Source of the DNA: Pelagibacteraceae bacterium
Lineage (GTDB): Bacteria > Pseudomonadota > Alphaproteobacteria > HIMB59
Assembly: GCA_019651435.1 (NCBI GenBank)
Contig: BOYI01000002.1
Coordinates: 186,001-250,000 of the forward strand
Reading direction: 5' to 3'
DNA length: 64,000 bases
In this document: in pieces, positions 26,376 through 35,732 of the stretch
How positions within the stretch are numbered: position 1 is the first letter of the stretch
Layout of the letters: the number at the start of each line of letters is the position of its first letter
Position numbers and translations under genes: made by a program
Notes under the pieces: model-generated
Seen by the model: only the letters and a program-made list of their open reading frames with translations
Databases searched by the model: none
What the model was told of the DNA's origin: nothing

Positions 26376-27140
26376 ATGAAAGTACTTGAATTACAACAGC
26401 TTCAAAAAAGTTTTGGAGATAATCAAGTCTTAAAAGGTATTGATCTTTACGCAGATAAAGGCGATGTCATTAGTATTATTGGCAGTTCAGGTTCTGGAAA
26501 AAGTACAATGTTGCGTTGTATAAATTTTTTAGAAACTCCAAATTCAGGAATAATTAATGTTTGTGGAGAGGTGATAGATTGTAACCAAGTAAATTTGAAT
26601 GCTCCTGATAAAAATCTTCAAGAAAAAATTATAACGATTAGAAAAAAACTAGGAATGGTTTTTCAAAGTTTCAATTTATGGTCTCATATAACTATTTTAG
26701 AAAACATTATTGAAGCTCCCGTACATGTCCTTGGTAAGGAAAAAACAACTGCAGAAATTGAAGCAATGGAATTGTTAAAGCAAGTAGGAATTGAGGATAA
26801 AGCAAATGATTATCCGGTTCATTTATCAGGTGGACAACAACAACGTGCAGCCATCGCTCGAGCCTTGGCAATCTCGCCTGAAATTCTTCTTTTTGATGAA
26901 CCAACCTCCTCTCTTGATCCTGAGTTAGTCGATGAAGTTTTATCAGTGATGCGAAGTCTTGCTGAACAGGGTAAGACAATGTTAGTGGTAACCCACGAAA
27001 TGGAGTTTGCTCGAAAAGTTTCTAATAAAGTAATTTTTCTCCATGACGGGCTCATAGAAGAGGAAGGACATCCTGACACAGTTTTTACAAATCCCCAATC
27101 AGAGCGGTGTCGTAATTTCTTATTTAATAGACGCGATTAG
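26376..27140 (+). CDS. amino-acid ABC transporter ATP-binding protein (HisP/GlnQ type)
   Basis: This is the ATPase of a polar amino-acid importer, 254 residues from ATG 26376 (KVLELQQLQKSFGDNQVLKG). Walker A is GSSGSGKSTML, the Q-loop MVFQSFNLW, the signature LSGGQQQRAAIARAL and Walker B ILLFDEPTSSLDPE, with the switch His in VTHEMEFA. An in-frame ATG at 26343 would add eleven non-conserved residues. It is on the opposite strand to the permease and SBP genes but is the only matching ATPase nearby. Confidence 0.92.
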   Translation: MKVLELQQLQKSFGDNQVLKGIDLYADKGDVISIIGSSGSGKSTMLRCINFLETPNSGIINVCGEVIDCNQVNLNAPDKNLQEKIITIRKKLGMVFQSFNLWSHITILENIIEAPVHVLGKEKTTAEIEAMELLKQVGIEDKANDYPVHLSGGQQQRAAIARALAISPEILLFDEPTSSLDPELVDEVLSVMRSLAEQGKTMLVVTHEMEFARKVSNKVIFLHDGLIEEEGHPDTVFTNPQSERCRNFLFNRRD

Positions 27141-27162
27141 CAAATTTTTATAACTTAGCTGC

Positions 27163-27448
27163 GTGAATTCATTACTATTGTTTTTAGTAAGGCTACTAGA
27201 TTTTTATACCATCATTGTATTTTTCTATGTTGTTGTATCGTGGCTTTTTCATTTTAATATTCTCAATAACCAAAATGTTTTTTTTATGGAGAGTCTTTGA
27301 GAGCTTTAAAAAGCTTACTGATCCTCCATTAAATTATATTAGAAGATATTTACCCAACTTCGGCGGTCTTGATATTTCACCTGTGTTATTGATACTACTA
27401 ATTTATTTATTTAAAGACTTACTCATTGAGTATTGGCCTAGGGGATAG
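27163..27448 (+). CDS. yggT: YggT family membrane protein (one frameshift)
   Basis: YggT proteins are small two-domain integral membrane proteins, linked to envelope or division functions. From GTG 27163 the frame reads NSLLLFLVRLLDFYTIIVF and VVVSWLFHFNILNNQNVFFM. After removing one T near 27297 it continues ESFKKLTDPPLNYIRRYLPN and GLDISPVLLILLIYL. The combined 95-residue protein is a textbook YggT. It lies 12 bp upstream of folD and 22 bp after the ABC ATPase. Confidence 0.85.
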
Positions 27449-27460
27449 AGGGAGAACTAA

Positions 27461-28414
27461 ATGGCAACAATCATTGATGGCAAAGCTTTCGCTGCCAAAA
27501 TCAGATCACAAGTTAAAGAAGATGCAGATAATTTAATAGCTAAAAAACAAGTAGATCCTTGTTTAGCAGTAGTGTTAGTAGGCGAAAATCCTGCCAGTAA
27601 AGTTTATGTCGGAGCTAAGACTAAAATGGCTGCTGAATGTAATATCAAAACTAAAGATTACAAACTTGATGAAAGCACAGATCAAGAAACTCTTCTTAAA
27701 TTGATCAAAAATGTTAAATGAAGATACTGATATTCATGGCATTTTAGTTCAACTCCTCTTCCAAAGCAAATTGATGAGAGAAGCGTTATTGATGCTATCG
27801 CTGTAGAAAAAGATGTTGATGGCTTTCATGCAATTAATGCAGGAAGGTTATCTATCGGTGGTGATATGCTCAAAAAAGCATTTATCCCGTGTACCCCTCT
27901 TGGTTCTTTATTGCTCTTAAAAGATAATGTGATGATCTTCTGGAAAAATGCAGTGGTTGTGGGTCGATCAAATATTGTAGGCAAACCCATGTCTCAACTT
28001 TTAATTGAAGAGTCTTGTACTGTTACCGTTGTGCATTCAAAAACAAAAAAAGTAGAGGCGATTTGTTCTCAAGCAGATGTCGTGGTCGTTGCTGCTGGAA
28101 GACCAGAGATGGTCAACGGTGACTGGTTAAAAGAGGGAGCAGTTGTCATTGATGTTGGAATAAACAGAGTGCCTGTTACAAAAGAAGATGGTAGTGAAGG
28201 AAGTAAGATCGTAGGTGATGTCGATTTCGAAAGCGCATCAAACAAGGCATCCAAGATTACTCCTGTACCAGGGGGCGTTGGTCCGATGACCATAGCTTGT
28301 CTTTTGAGAAATACGGTGACCTCTGCTTACAGACATGCAGGACTTGGAGATCCTAGAGGTACTGTCGACTCAGAGTCTCAAGATCAATACAAAGATAAAT
28401 ACATTAACCACTAA
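27461..28414 (+). CDS. folD: methylenetetrahydrofolate dehydrogenase/cyclohydrolase FolD (several compensating frameshifts)
   Basis: FolD interconverts methylene-, methenyl- and formyl-THF. The N-terminal catalytic region reads [20 protein letters not shown], with the active-site Lys in YVGAKTKMA. Homology then continues across shifted frames: [36 protein letters not shown], then [17 protein letters not shown] for NADP binding and [20 protein letters not shown]. Breaks occur near 27715, 27757 and 27925-27950. The overall span is exactly 318 codons, so the indels cancel out. It has a good GGGAG ribosome-binding site. Confidence 0.93.
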
Positions 28415-28416
28415 GG

Positions 28417-28761
28417 TTAAGTTTTAATTTTTCCAGAGATTGTGCCACCAGGTGTGGTTACATTTCCTTGTTCGTCAATTACAACTGGGCCCGAAACTGG
28501 ATCGGTCACACCTAATTCTGGACTAATTTCTTCTAAAAGATCGCGAATAGTATCAAGATAGGCGATCATTTTTTGGCGGGCATTGGCAAGGCTTTGTTCA
28601 TCAGCCCACTCCATCATACTACAATATGATCTTTCTCCAGTTTTTATGACTTTTCGAAAAAGAACTCCATCAGGATTAATAAACTTTTTTAATGAGTCCT
28701 CAAATTTAGCTTCATCTCCGGACTTAACTGTGAATCTCACAACATTCATATATTTTGGCAT
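28417..28761 (-). CDS. conserved hypothetical small protein, possibly ABM-like dimeric barrel
   Basis: This 114-residue protein starts MPKYMNVVRFTVKSGDEAKF with a strand-helix layout and a helix KMIAYLDTIRDLLEEIS. That resembles antibiotic-biosynthesis-monooxygenase/NIPSNAP-like alpha-beta barrels, but no signature residues prove it. The C-terminal 30 residues are Gly/Thr-rich. It is convergent with folD (2-bp gap). The name is structural guesswork; the ORF itself is well supported by composition and intact length. Confidence 0.6.
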   Translation of the reverse strand: MPKYMNVVRFTVKSGDEAKFEDSLKKFINPDGVLFRKVIKTGERSYCSMMEWADEQSLANARQKMIAYLDTIRDLLEEISPELGVTDPVSGPVVIDEQGNVTTPGGTISGKIKT

Positions 28762-28826
28762 GGTTTAATTTTATCTAAAATTTCAATAAAATCAGCATTT
28801 TTTAATAAATATGCGTTTTAATTATG

Positions 28827-28839
28827 ACCCAAATTAGGT
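28827..28839. promoter_or_regulatory. imperfect inverted repeat ACCCAAATTAGGT
   Basis: This 13-bp near-palindrome sits 21 bp before the start of an HTH-type regulator gene and differs at two positions from a palindrome in the divergent promoter region of the giant adhesin locus (48111-48123). It could be an operator of the adjacent regulator. This is a two-occurrence observation only. Confidence 0.3.
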
Positions 28840-28860
28840 TTTTTTTAGTAAATTTATTTA

Positions 28861-29353
28861 ATGTCAAATTCAAAAGATTCGCAGAAGAAATACAGTGTCG
28901 CTGCATATGCTTGGTTAATGTTTATCACAGATTACTATCGAAGAGTCAGTGATTTAGATTTGAACTTTGATGAAATGATGACTTTAAATACGGTTGTCAC
29001 TCAATGGCTTTATAAAGTTAATACCCAAGAACCTAAGTCAAGACAGGAAATTCATGATATGACCGATGATGAAATTGGAAAAACATTTTCAAGGTTCACG
29101 TCTTTCTGTTTTAAGTATTGCTAACATTCTTAATCAACCTAAAGAGTCAGTGCGAAGAAGAGTTCAAAAATTAATCGATTATCAATTAATCAAAAAAGAT
29201 ACTAACGGGGGTCTTACAGTTAGTGAAAACTATTTAAAACTAATTGGCACCTTTAGCAAACAAACCCAAAAAGATTTAACAAAACTTTTAAAAACTTATG
29301 ATCAACACGATGTAATCAATCCTCTAATTGAATTAGGAGAAACAGCTTTATAA
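28861..29353 (+). CDS. winged-helix/HTH regulator (one frameshift)
   Basis: The N-terminal 60 residues are helical (KYSVAAYAWLMFITDYYRRV). After removal of one G near 29079 (ATTGG to ATTG) the frame continues EKHFQGSRLSVLSIANILNQ then KESVRRRVQKLIDYQLIKKD and GGLTVSENYLKLIG, a clear helix-turn-helix with wing. The reconstructed length is about 163 residues. The family could not be named; the DNA-binding motif is of the MarR/GntR-like winged type. The stop overlaps the MFS transporter start (TAATG), suggesting the regulator and transporter act together. Confidence 0.75.
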
Positions 29354-30573
29354 TGAAAAAATTATTAGCATTTTCATTTTATGATGTGGGTAATTCTGTG
29401 TTCCCAATGATTGTGTTAGGCGCTTTGACATCAAGCTACTTTGTTAATCAAGTTGCAGATAATCCTCAAACAGGAACTGCTCTATGGCAATTAACAATTG
29501 GAATAGCTGGAATTTTAATCGCATTATTGATGCCCTACATAGGAACATTAGCAGATAGTGTAAAAAATGGCAGATTGACTTTGCTTCGTTTGTTTACTGT
29601 TATTTGTATAGGTTCAATTGCTCTATTCTGGTTTGTTCTGCCCTCATCAAACTACATCATTCTTGCTCTAGTAATTTTTCTAATTGGGAGCATGAGTTAT
29701 GAAGCCTCTAATGGTTTATACAATGCTAGTTTAAAAAGTTGTAGTACTTCAAACTTAACTTTTGGCTCAGGCATGGGTTTTGGATCAGGATATTTAGGGG
29801 GTGTAATAATTCTCGTCATACTTCTTCAGACCTTCATTTTACCAGAACAAAATTTATTGAATATCCCAACAGAGGGTCAGGCTCATTTAAGATTTGTACA
29901 TATTATTTTGGCACTATGGTTTTTAATTTTTTCTATTCCCTTACTTTTTTTATGTAAATTTAACAATACAAATTTTGAATCTAAAACTAAAGTAGCCACC
30001 AAAATTAAAGATTTAATTTGGAACAAAGGTCTCACGAACACAGGTAGATTTCTTTTTGCTAGAATGCTTTATGCAGACGGTCTAGTAATCGTCACCACTG
30101 GTATTGGAATTTTCGGGACTTCTGTTATTGGTCTCTCCATAAAAGAGATATTGTTGGCAGCGATACTCGCCAACATTAGTGGCGCCATCGGTTGTTATTT
30201 ATATGGAATTTTTTTTAAAAATGACAAGAAGATTATCTTATACAATCTTTTATTTTTAATTGTGGTTGTAATTGGTATTTCTATCAGTCAAACTCCCCTG
30301 CAATTCATCAGCTTAGCAATCATTGGTACCTTTTTTTCAGGTCCTCTTCAAAGCTCGAGCAGAGTCGTCATGGCCAACCTTACTCCGGATAATACACAAG
30401 GATTTGGTTTTGGAATGTTTACTTTATCAGGAAAAATAACAGCATTTGTTGGACCCATCTTGGCGGGACTATTGACATTTCTTATATCACAAAGAGTTGG
30501 TTTTGGTTTTTCGATTGTTTTACTTTTATTAGGTTTCTTTTTGATGATAAAGGTAAATTATAAAGATACTTAA
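29353..30573 (+). CDS. UMF1-type MFS transporter (Atg22-like)
   Basis: This 406-residue protein has about twelve hydrophobic helices. The N-terminus AFSFYDVGNSVFPMIVLGAL matches the UMF1 family (usual YDWANSAF). Further family features are MPYIGTLADSVKNGRLTLL, SYEASNGLYNASLKS and the C-terminal GPLQSSSRVVMANLTPD, FGFGMFTLSGKITAFVGP. UMF1 transporters are proposed to export small solutes or amino acids; the substrate is unknown. It is coupled to the upstream regulator, and its 3' end overlaps the convergent 305-residue ORF by 4 bp. Confidence 0.88.
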   Translation: MKKLLAFSFYDVGNSVFPMIVLGALTSSYFVNQVADNPQTGTALWQLTIGIAGILIALLMPYIGTLADSVKNGRLTLLRLFTVICIGSIALFWFVLPSSNYIILALVIFLIGSMSYEASNGLYNASLKSCSTSNLTFGSGMGFGSGYLGGVIILVILLQTFILPEQNLLNIPTEGQAHLRFVHIILALWFLIFSIPLLFLCKFNNTNFESKTKVATKIKDLIWNKGLTNTGRFLFARMLYADGLVIVTTGIGIFGTSVIGLSIKEILLAAILANISGAIGCYLYGIFFKNDKKIILYNLLFLIVVVIGISISQTPLQFISLAIIGTFFSGPLQSSSRVVMANLTPDNTQGFGFGMFTLSGKITAFVGPILAGLLTFLISQRVGFGFSIVLLLLGFFLMIKVNYKDT

Positions 30574-31487
30574 TAATTCAAAATCTGATCTCTTACCTGA
30601 TAGAATTCATTACTATTTCTAATTAAGGATAATCCTAAAGACTTATTTATTTTTTTATCACAACGTTTATAGGCTTTAATAAATGTTGAGTAAGGTGTAA
30701 AGCTTACTGATGGGGTTTGTAGTATGCCCTCCCAACAAAAAGTTTTTAGTTCAGCTTTTTCATCTTTCAAATTAAAGCCACTCAAATCTACACACTCAAA
30801 AAGCAGCTTTAAAATATTAATATAATAATCCAGTGGTATTTCATGCTGTTCAATTTCAGGAAATAAAGGCGTAGTAGCTTCTTGTGGTATATTGTGCGTA
30901 TCAGATAAATAATTACATTCTTCAGCAATAATATTGAATTCATTTAATATATCGTTTGCTGAGATATCATTTCCTAAGTTGTCTTTTAAAATTACTTCGC
31001 TTGGAGACATTTCATCTTTGAGTCGACTTTTTTTCATCGAGTCCTTAATTTCTTTTTTTATTTTTTGACAATGTTTTTCAATTTGTTTCAAACTATGAGA
31101 TAGCATTTTAATAGTTTGATGATTCATAACTTTTTTATTTTGAATAGAGAATAAACAATCAACTGCCTCTAGTTCTTCCGATATTTTTAAAAACTCTAAT
31201 TTTTGATATTGTTTGATAATTGGCTGTAGTTTGGAGAAAATTTTAATATCACTGGCCCTTTTATAATCCATAATATCGATAAATTTTTCGTAATCCGATA
31301 TAGTAGATTTTTTTAAATAAAGTCTATCTTTTAGAGTGTCTTCTATCTCCTCTCGATAAAGGTGATCAAAAGTTTTCTTTTGTTCTTTTTCTTCAATCCA
31401 TTTTGATTTAAAAAATGAACTAGGAGAAGCAGAATGACTTTGCTTTTTGCTCTCTGACTCTAATAATTTTTCGTGCAAGATGATCAT
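30570..31487 (-). CDS. unknown 305-residue helical cytoplasmic protein at the end of the secretion operon
   Basis: No family is recognised. The protein lacks signal peptide and membrane segments, is rich in Lys, Glu and Ser, and is predicted largely helical, with coiled-coil-like stretches around LSHSLKQIEKHCQKIKKEIK. It has five or so cysteines without a metal motif. It follows the M50-HlyD gene by 67 bp on the same strand and has no better neighbour, so it may be a cytoplasmic accessory of the export locus. The frame is intact over more than 900 bp in an indel-rich window. Confidence 0.65.
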   Translation of the reverse strand: MIILHEKLLESESKKQSHSASPSSFFKSKWIEEKEQKKTFDHLYREEIEDTLKDRLYLKKSTISDYEKFIDIMDYKRASDIKIFSKLQPIIKQYQKLEFLKISEELEAVDCLFSIQNKKVMNHQTIKMLSHSLKQIEKHCQKIKKEIKDSMKKSRLKDEMSPSEVILKDNLGNDISANDILNEFNIIAEECNYLSDTHNIPQEATTPLFPEIEQHEIPLDYYINILKLLFECVDLSGFNLKDEKAELKTFCWEGILQTPSVSFTPYSTFIKAYKRCDKKINKSLGLSLIRNSNEFYQVRDQILNY

Positions 31488-31554
31488 GTATATAACGATA
31501 ATACATTGATTTTATTGAATTTTTATAGATTTAAGGCTCAAAATGGGTAGTAAA

Positions 31555-33657
31555 TTAAAAATTAAGCTCTCTTATCAATACAGAATACACTGTTTTATAA
31601 AGTTTCTCTGAAAACGAAATCGGTTTGACGGTAATTTGAGCATTGCCAAGAATTTTTTGATCAGAAAATTTTTCCTCGGAGATTACATTCATACTAATTA
31701 CGTAAAATGCTTCTTCAGATTGAATACCACCTGATGGGTTTTGTCTTGCAGCAATGGGGCCATCATACATCGACGTGACCATTGGATACAAATCAAAATT
31801 ATTTACTGGAGATTTACTGATGGATGCAATTTGGGCAACAAGCTCAATTTGACTATTATGAGGACTCGTAAATTTAACTTCATTGTCAGTCACAACATGG
31901 TCAATGTCTCTTTCAGATATAAAAGCAATAATTTTGTGAGAGTTTTTATTCACAATTGAAAAAAGAGGGTCTTCTTTGTTTACCCATTGATCCTCTTTGA
32001 GATGAAGAGAAGAAGTAATTTCACCACCAAAAGGTGATTTTATTTCTAACGAAGAAAGAATTTTTATTAAATTATCATATTGAGTTTCAAGTTTTTGTTT
32101 TTCACTTTTTAAAACCAATAATTCAGATCGAGATAGATCATCCTCTAGTGAGTTATCAATTTTAATATTAACTAAATCTATTTCTTCTTTTACTTGAGAA
32201 ATAGTTAAATTTAATTCTGGTGATTTAAGAGATACCAATAATTGACTATCTTCAACAAGTTGATTTTCTATGATGTAAATATCTTTGATCTGAGAATCAA
32301 TTGGCGCATATATAAATGTTGACTGATCTGCTTGAAAAATTGCTGGAATTTTTTGATAATTTTTCCATGGATAAAAAAATAAAAATATTAAAAATGCTAA
32401 AATAGCAACCGTTCTTAAAAGTTTTAAAGATAAAATAAATTTTGATTTTAATTTCCACCAAGCTAAAACTTCTTTTCCTATCGGTAGACCAATAAACCAA
32501 ATTATCTCCACAGCGAATAAAATAATTCCCAGTAATTTAAATGCGAAAAAGTAAACAAGTAGGGCAATACCTATAAAAAGAAAAAATCTATATACCCATG
32601 TGGACCAAGCATACAAGATTAATAAATTGCGTCGATGTGATTGCATTACCTCTGGAGGGTTTATATTCAAGCCAAATAAAATTTCTCTAAGCCTCCATTT
32701 AGCTAAAGCAAAAGCTCGGGGTTGAAGATTGTCCACTTTCAAATAATCAGCAAATACATAATACCCATCAAAACGCATAAAAGGGCTTATATTGATTAAA
32801 AGCGAAGATACCCAGCTTGTTGTGGCCACAAAAAAAGCAACGCTTTTGAATAATCCTGGTTCAGAGACTCCCCAAAAAAAAGTCGCGATTATGGCTAAAT
32901 GTAGCTCTGTGGAAATCCCAGCAAAATTGATAGTTAGTCTTTTTCGATGATCTCTTAGTCTCCATGCATTGGTATTATCTGTATAAAGAAAGGGGAAAAA
33001 AACCAAAAAAGCAATCCCCATTGAGTTTACATTACATCCAAAATTTTTTGCTGTAAATGCATGCCCTAATTCGTGGATAGCTTTAACAGCAACCAGAGAA
33101 AGGGCATAGAGCAATAGACCATTCCAATTAAAAAAATATAAGAATGTACTTTTAAATTCACTCCAGTTTTGAATGATTAAATATAAACCTACTAGTCCAA
33201 TAACATAAATTAATTTTCTAAAAAAATTAGTTCCAAAAAATTTTGCTATATTTAATGTCTGGTCAAGAAACTTGTCTGGTTTAATTAATGGAATACGAAA
33301 AAATAAGTAATTGTGTATGAGTTTTAATAACCAATGTTTTTGTTGACTTTGATATTTATGGATTAAAATTTTTACGTCTTCTGAATTTTGATGAATAATT
33401 AAATCATTTAACTTTAAAAATGATATAAAATCATTGAGTTGGTCTTCATGAATAGAAATTCCTTTTTTCTCAATTTCTTCAATAAAAAGTTTTGACTCAA
33501 CTCCAGCAATCCAATGTTTTAACATTCGAAAAGCGTTTAAGCCCAGAGTGAAATACTTATTTGTTAAACCATCATATAGCATCCATGAAGGAGAACCATC
33601 CTCCATCGCGGTGCCTGGAAAAATTTGTAGATCTTGTCTGATGTTTGGGGTGATCAT
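31555..33657 (-). CDS. site-2 protease (M50)-HlyD membrane fusion protein
   Basis: This 700-residue polytopic protein begins with about 110 cytoplasmic residues (WMLYDGLTNKYFTLGLNAFR) resembling a PqqD-like domain. The M50 core has the zinc motif AIHELGHAFTAKNFG (His195, Glu196, His199) and the distal ligand loop SPFMRFDGYYVFAD (Asp297), so the active site looks intact. Further helices run to about residue 440. The C-terminal 250 residues form a HlyD-like adaptor with lipoyl halves (FIYAPIDSQIKDIYI, EIKSPFGGEITSSL) around a coiled coil. It abuts the GAF-HlyD gene with no gap. M50 proteins are intramembrane proteases; the fusion to an export adaptor suggests coupled processing and transport. 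Confidence 0.9.
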   Translation of the reverse strand: MITPNIRQDLQIFPGTAMEDGSPSWMLYDGLTNKYFTLGLNAFRMLKHWIAGVESKLFIEEIEKKGISIHEDQLNDFISFLKLNDLIIHQNSEDVKILIHKYQSQQKHWLLKLIHNYLFFRIPLIKPDKFLDQTLNIAKFFGTNFFRKLIYVIGLVGLYLIIQNWSEFKSTFLYFFNWNGLLLYALSLVAVKAIHELGHAFTAKNFGCNVNSMGIAFLVFFPFLYTDNTNAWRLRDHRKRLTINFAGISTELHLAIIATFFWGVSEPGLFKSVAFFVATTSWVSSLLINISPFMRFDGYYVFADYLKVDNLQPRAFALAKWRLREILFGLNINPPEVMQSHRRNLLILYAWSTWVYRFFLFIGIALLVYFFAFKLLGIILFAVEIIWFIGLPIGKEVLAWWKLKSKFILSLKLLRTVAILAFLIFLFFYPWKNYQKIPAIFQADQSTFIYAPIDSQIKDIYIIENQLVEDSQLLVSLKSPELNLTISQVKEEIDLVNIKIDNSLEDDLSRSELLVLKSEKQKLETQYDNLIKILSSLEIKSPFGGEITSSLHLKEDQWVNKEDPLFSIVNKNSHKIIAFISERDIDHVVTDNEVKFTSPHNSQIELVAQIASISKSPVNNFDLYPMVTSMYDGPIAARQNPSGGIQSEEAFYVISMNVISEEKFSDQKILGNAQITVKPISFSEKLYKTVYSVLIRELNF

Positions 33658-34992
33658 TTACAAACCAAGAGATTGTCGAAGAAAAATAATTGGCTTTCTA
33701 AATAGATAAAAATATAAATGAACTTTTTCTCCAAAAATTTTACCCGAACCCCGAAGGCCAATTCTAGGTTTATTGGTGTCATCAATTAATTGTCCGGTAA
33801 CTTTGTAAGCTAATATGTTTGATGGGGTTAACTCAGGCTCATAGGAAAATTTTATAACCTTAGCCTGTAAAACATTTAAAGGGTCGGAGTCTAAAAAAAC
33901 ATTGATATTCGCATCTTTTTTTATCGTGATGGAGTCTTGAACGGGGATCATGATCTCAACTAATACCTGATTAGGATCTGCTACTACCATAATTGTTTCT
34001 CCTACTTTGAAAGGTTTGCCTACAATAAGGGATTTATCTTTGATGACAGCAACACCTGCTGTTGGAGAAAGAATATTCGACTTTTCTAATAGTAACTGTT
34101 GATAATTTACTTTTTCTTGAGCGATTTGAATTTTTCTTTGCAGTTGAGCTAATAAAGCTTTGTCTTGTTTACTTTGAAATGAGGATTGTTGAGCTTGTAA
34201 TAATTCTGTTTCAATAACAGCTAGTTCTTGTAATGCTAAATCATAACTGTTTTGTAATTGAGTTTTTTCAAATGAAATGATCGGTTGTTGAAATTTAACT
34301 TCATCATTGTTTTCAACTAACACATCCTCGACCACTTCACCCAGTGGGGAATTAATGTAGTAAGGGTTTTGAGGTACTACTTCCATTGAGCCTATTGTAG
34401 ATAAAGAAATAGGGATAAACATACTTCCAACTAGTGCAGTCAAAAGCATAAATCGAATAAAAGTATTTTTTAATAATTTTATAAATTTTTCAAAAGGATG
34501 GTCTTTATGTAAAGCTCCCATCGCGTGGCCAATAGCAGAGCTTAAGTGATTAACATATTCAATTTCTTGATCACTCCATTCATCATTTCTAACAAGCAAT
34601 AAAGCTGCTTGGTTTCCTTTTATGGCAGATATGCATGGAATCCATAAAAACTTGTTGGGAAGAGTTTTTTCATCTTTTGCAGGCTTTAATGACTCTGCAT
34701 CTACCTGAAAAGAGTGGGGCTCTTGGCTTCCATCTTTTAATTTTTGACTCATTATACTTTGCATTAATGTTGTGGTGGCAGAAGTTTTTTCGACAACGGC
34801 AATATCAGAAATGGCTTCTATTTTAAATTTATTAGGATTAGTCCAACTACCAAAAAAAGCATTTAAATAAGGGATTATGGAACGTAATTCGTTTGTGACG
34901 ATGTATCGAAGTTCGACGACAGATTGAGCTTCACGAAGCTTCCTCTCAAAAGTGAATATACGTGAGAGGCGATTTAACTGATCTTCACTCAA
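33658..34992 (-). CDS. GAF-like domain fused to HlyD-type membrane fusion protein
   Basis: This 444-residue protein has an N-terminal cytoplasmic GAF-like domain (residues about 10-160; FLWIPCISAIKGNQAALLLV is a core strand-helix). One membrane helix follows (about 181-200, FMLLTALVGSMFIPISLSTI). The periplasmic HlyD part has NSPLGEVVEDVLVENNDEV, a coiled coil rich in Gln, the second lipoyl half ILSPTAGVAVIKDKSLIVG, and a beta-barrel. The start is TTG 34992, overlapping the stop of the upstream HlyD gene. A cytoplasmic sensor domain on an adaptor is unusual and may read a small ligand. Confidence 0.85.
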   Translation of the reverse strand: MSEDQLNRLSRIFTFERKLREAQSVVELRYIVTNELRSIIPYLNAFFGSWTNPNKFKIEAISDIAVVEKTSATTTLMQSIMSQKLKDGSQEPHSFQVDAESLKPAKDEKTLPNKFLWIPCISAIKGNQAALLLVRNDEWSDQEIEYVNHLSSAIGHAMGALHKDHPFEKFIKLLKNTFIRFMLLTALVGSMFIPISLSTIGSMEVVPQNPYYINSPLGEVVEDVLVENNDEVKFQQPIISFEKTQLQNSYDLALQELAVIETELLQAQQSSFQSKQDKALLAQLQRKIQIAQEKVNYQQLLLEKSNILSPTAGVAVIKDKSLIVGKPFKVGETIMVVADPNQVLVEIMIPVQDSITIKKDANINVFLDSDPLNVLQAKVIKFSYEPELTPSNILAYKVTGQLIDDTNKPRIGLRGSGKIFGEKVHLYFYLFRKPIIFLRQSLGL

Positions 34993-35732
34993 AACAAGAC
35001 ACGACCACTCATGCCTGGCAATAAGGCAGGATCGGTCTCAGTGATAGTTCCCTTAAGTTGGATAGTTTGACTTACAGGATCTACATTAGCGCCTATGCCA
35101 CTGACAGAAGCACTAAACTCTTTTTGAATTTCATCGATATAAACTGTTATTGGATGTCCGATAGACAGCCAAGAAATCCATTCACTAGAGACCACCATCT
35201 CTAACTCCAAGACATCAGTTTGGATAATTTTCATTAATTCAACTTGTGGTTGAATTGTCTCAAAAGTATTCACCACAATTTCTTCAACTGCACCATCAAA
35301 TGGCGCTTTGATTTGACATCTCTCCACATTTAATTCAGCAATACGCAATTCGGATTTTGCTTTTTCGTACTCAGAGATAGAAAGTTCTAATTCATACTTA
35401 CCAATAGATCTCATCTGTAGCATCTGTTCGTCACTCTTTAGTTTAATTAAGGCACTGTTTGCATTGGCACTAACAACATCTTTTTGAGCTTCATATAAGC
35501 TACAATCAAATTGAATCAACAAATCACCTTTTTTAAATCTTTGCATCTCTTTGACAGCGATGTTGTCAATCCGTGCAGCCAGTTCACTTGACAAGATTGC
35601 TTCTTGTGATGCTACCACTAAGGCTCTTGACTCCATTACTTGAGCTTGGCTATAACCTGAACTCAAAAATAAAATTAATATAATACTAACTAGTAGCTTT
35701 GGTAAGTTTATCACCGTAATTTTCATATCCAT
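34989..35732 (-). CDS. periplasmic HlyD/RND-type adaptor protein
   Basis: This 247-residue secreted adaptor has a signal peptide-like start ([20 protein letters not shown]). The lipoyl halves are ILSSELAARIDNIAVKEMQR and CQIKAPFDGAVEEIVVN, enclosing a short alpha-hairpin (ANSALIKLKSDEQMLQMRS). The barrel follows and ends LLPGMSGRVLF. ATG 35732 or 35726 can serve as start. Its 5' end overlaps the giant protein's 3' end by about 47 bp, so adaptor and substrate genes are cotranscribed. Confidence 0.88.
   Translation of the reverse strand: MDMKITVINLPKLLVSIILILFLSSGYSQAQVMESRALVVASQEAILSSELAARIDNIAVKEMQRFKKGDLLIQFDCSLYEAQKDVVSANANSALIKLKSDEQMLQMRSIGKYELELSISEYEKAKSELRIAELNVERCQIKAPFDGAVEEIVVNTFETIQPQVELMKIIQTDVLELEMVVSSEWISWLSIGHPITVYIDEIQKEFSASVSGIGANVDPVSQTIQLKGTITETDPALLPGMSGRVLF

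Noticed and set aside
28417-28761. Assignment of the 114-residue protein as an antibiotic monooxygenase
   Set aside because: Only the general strand-helix pattern fits; no catalytic residues are visible, so it is left as hypothetical.
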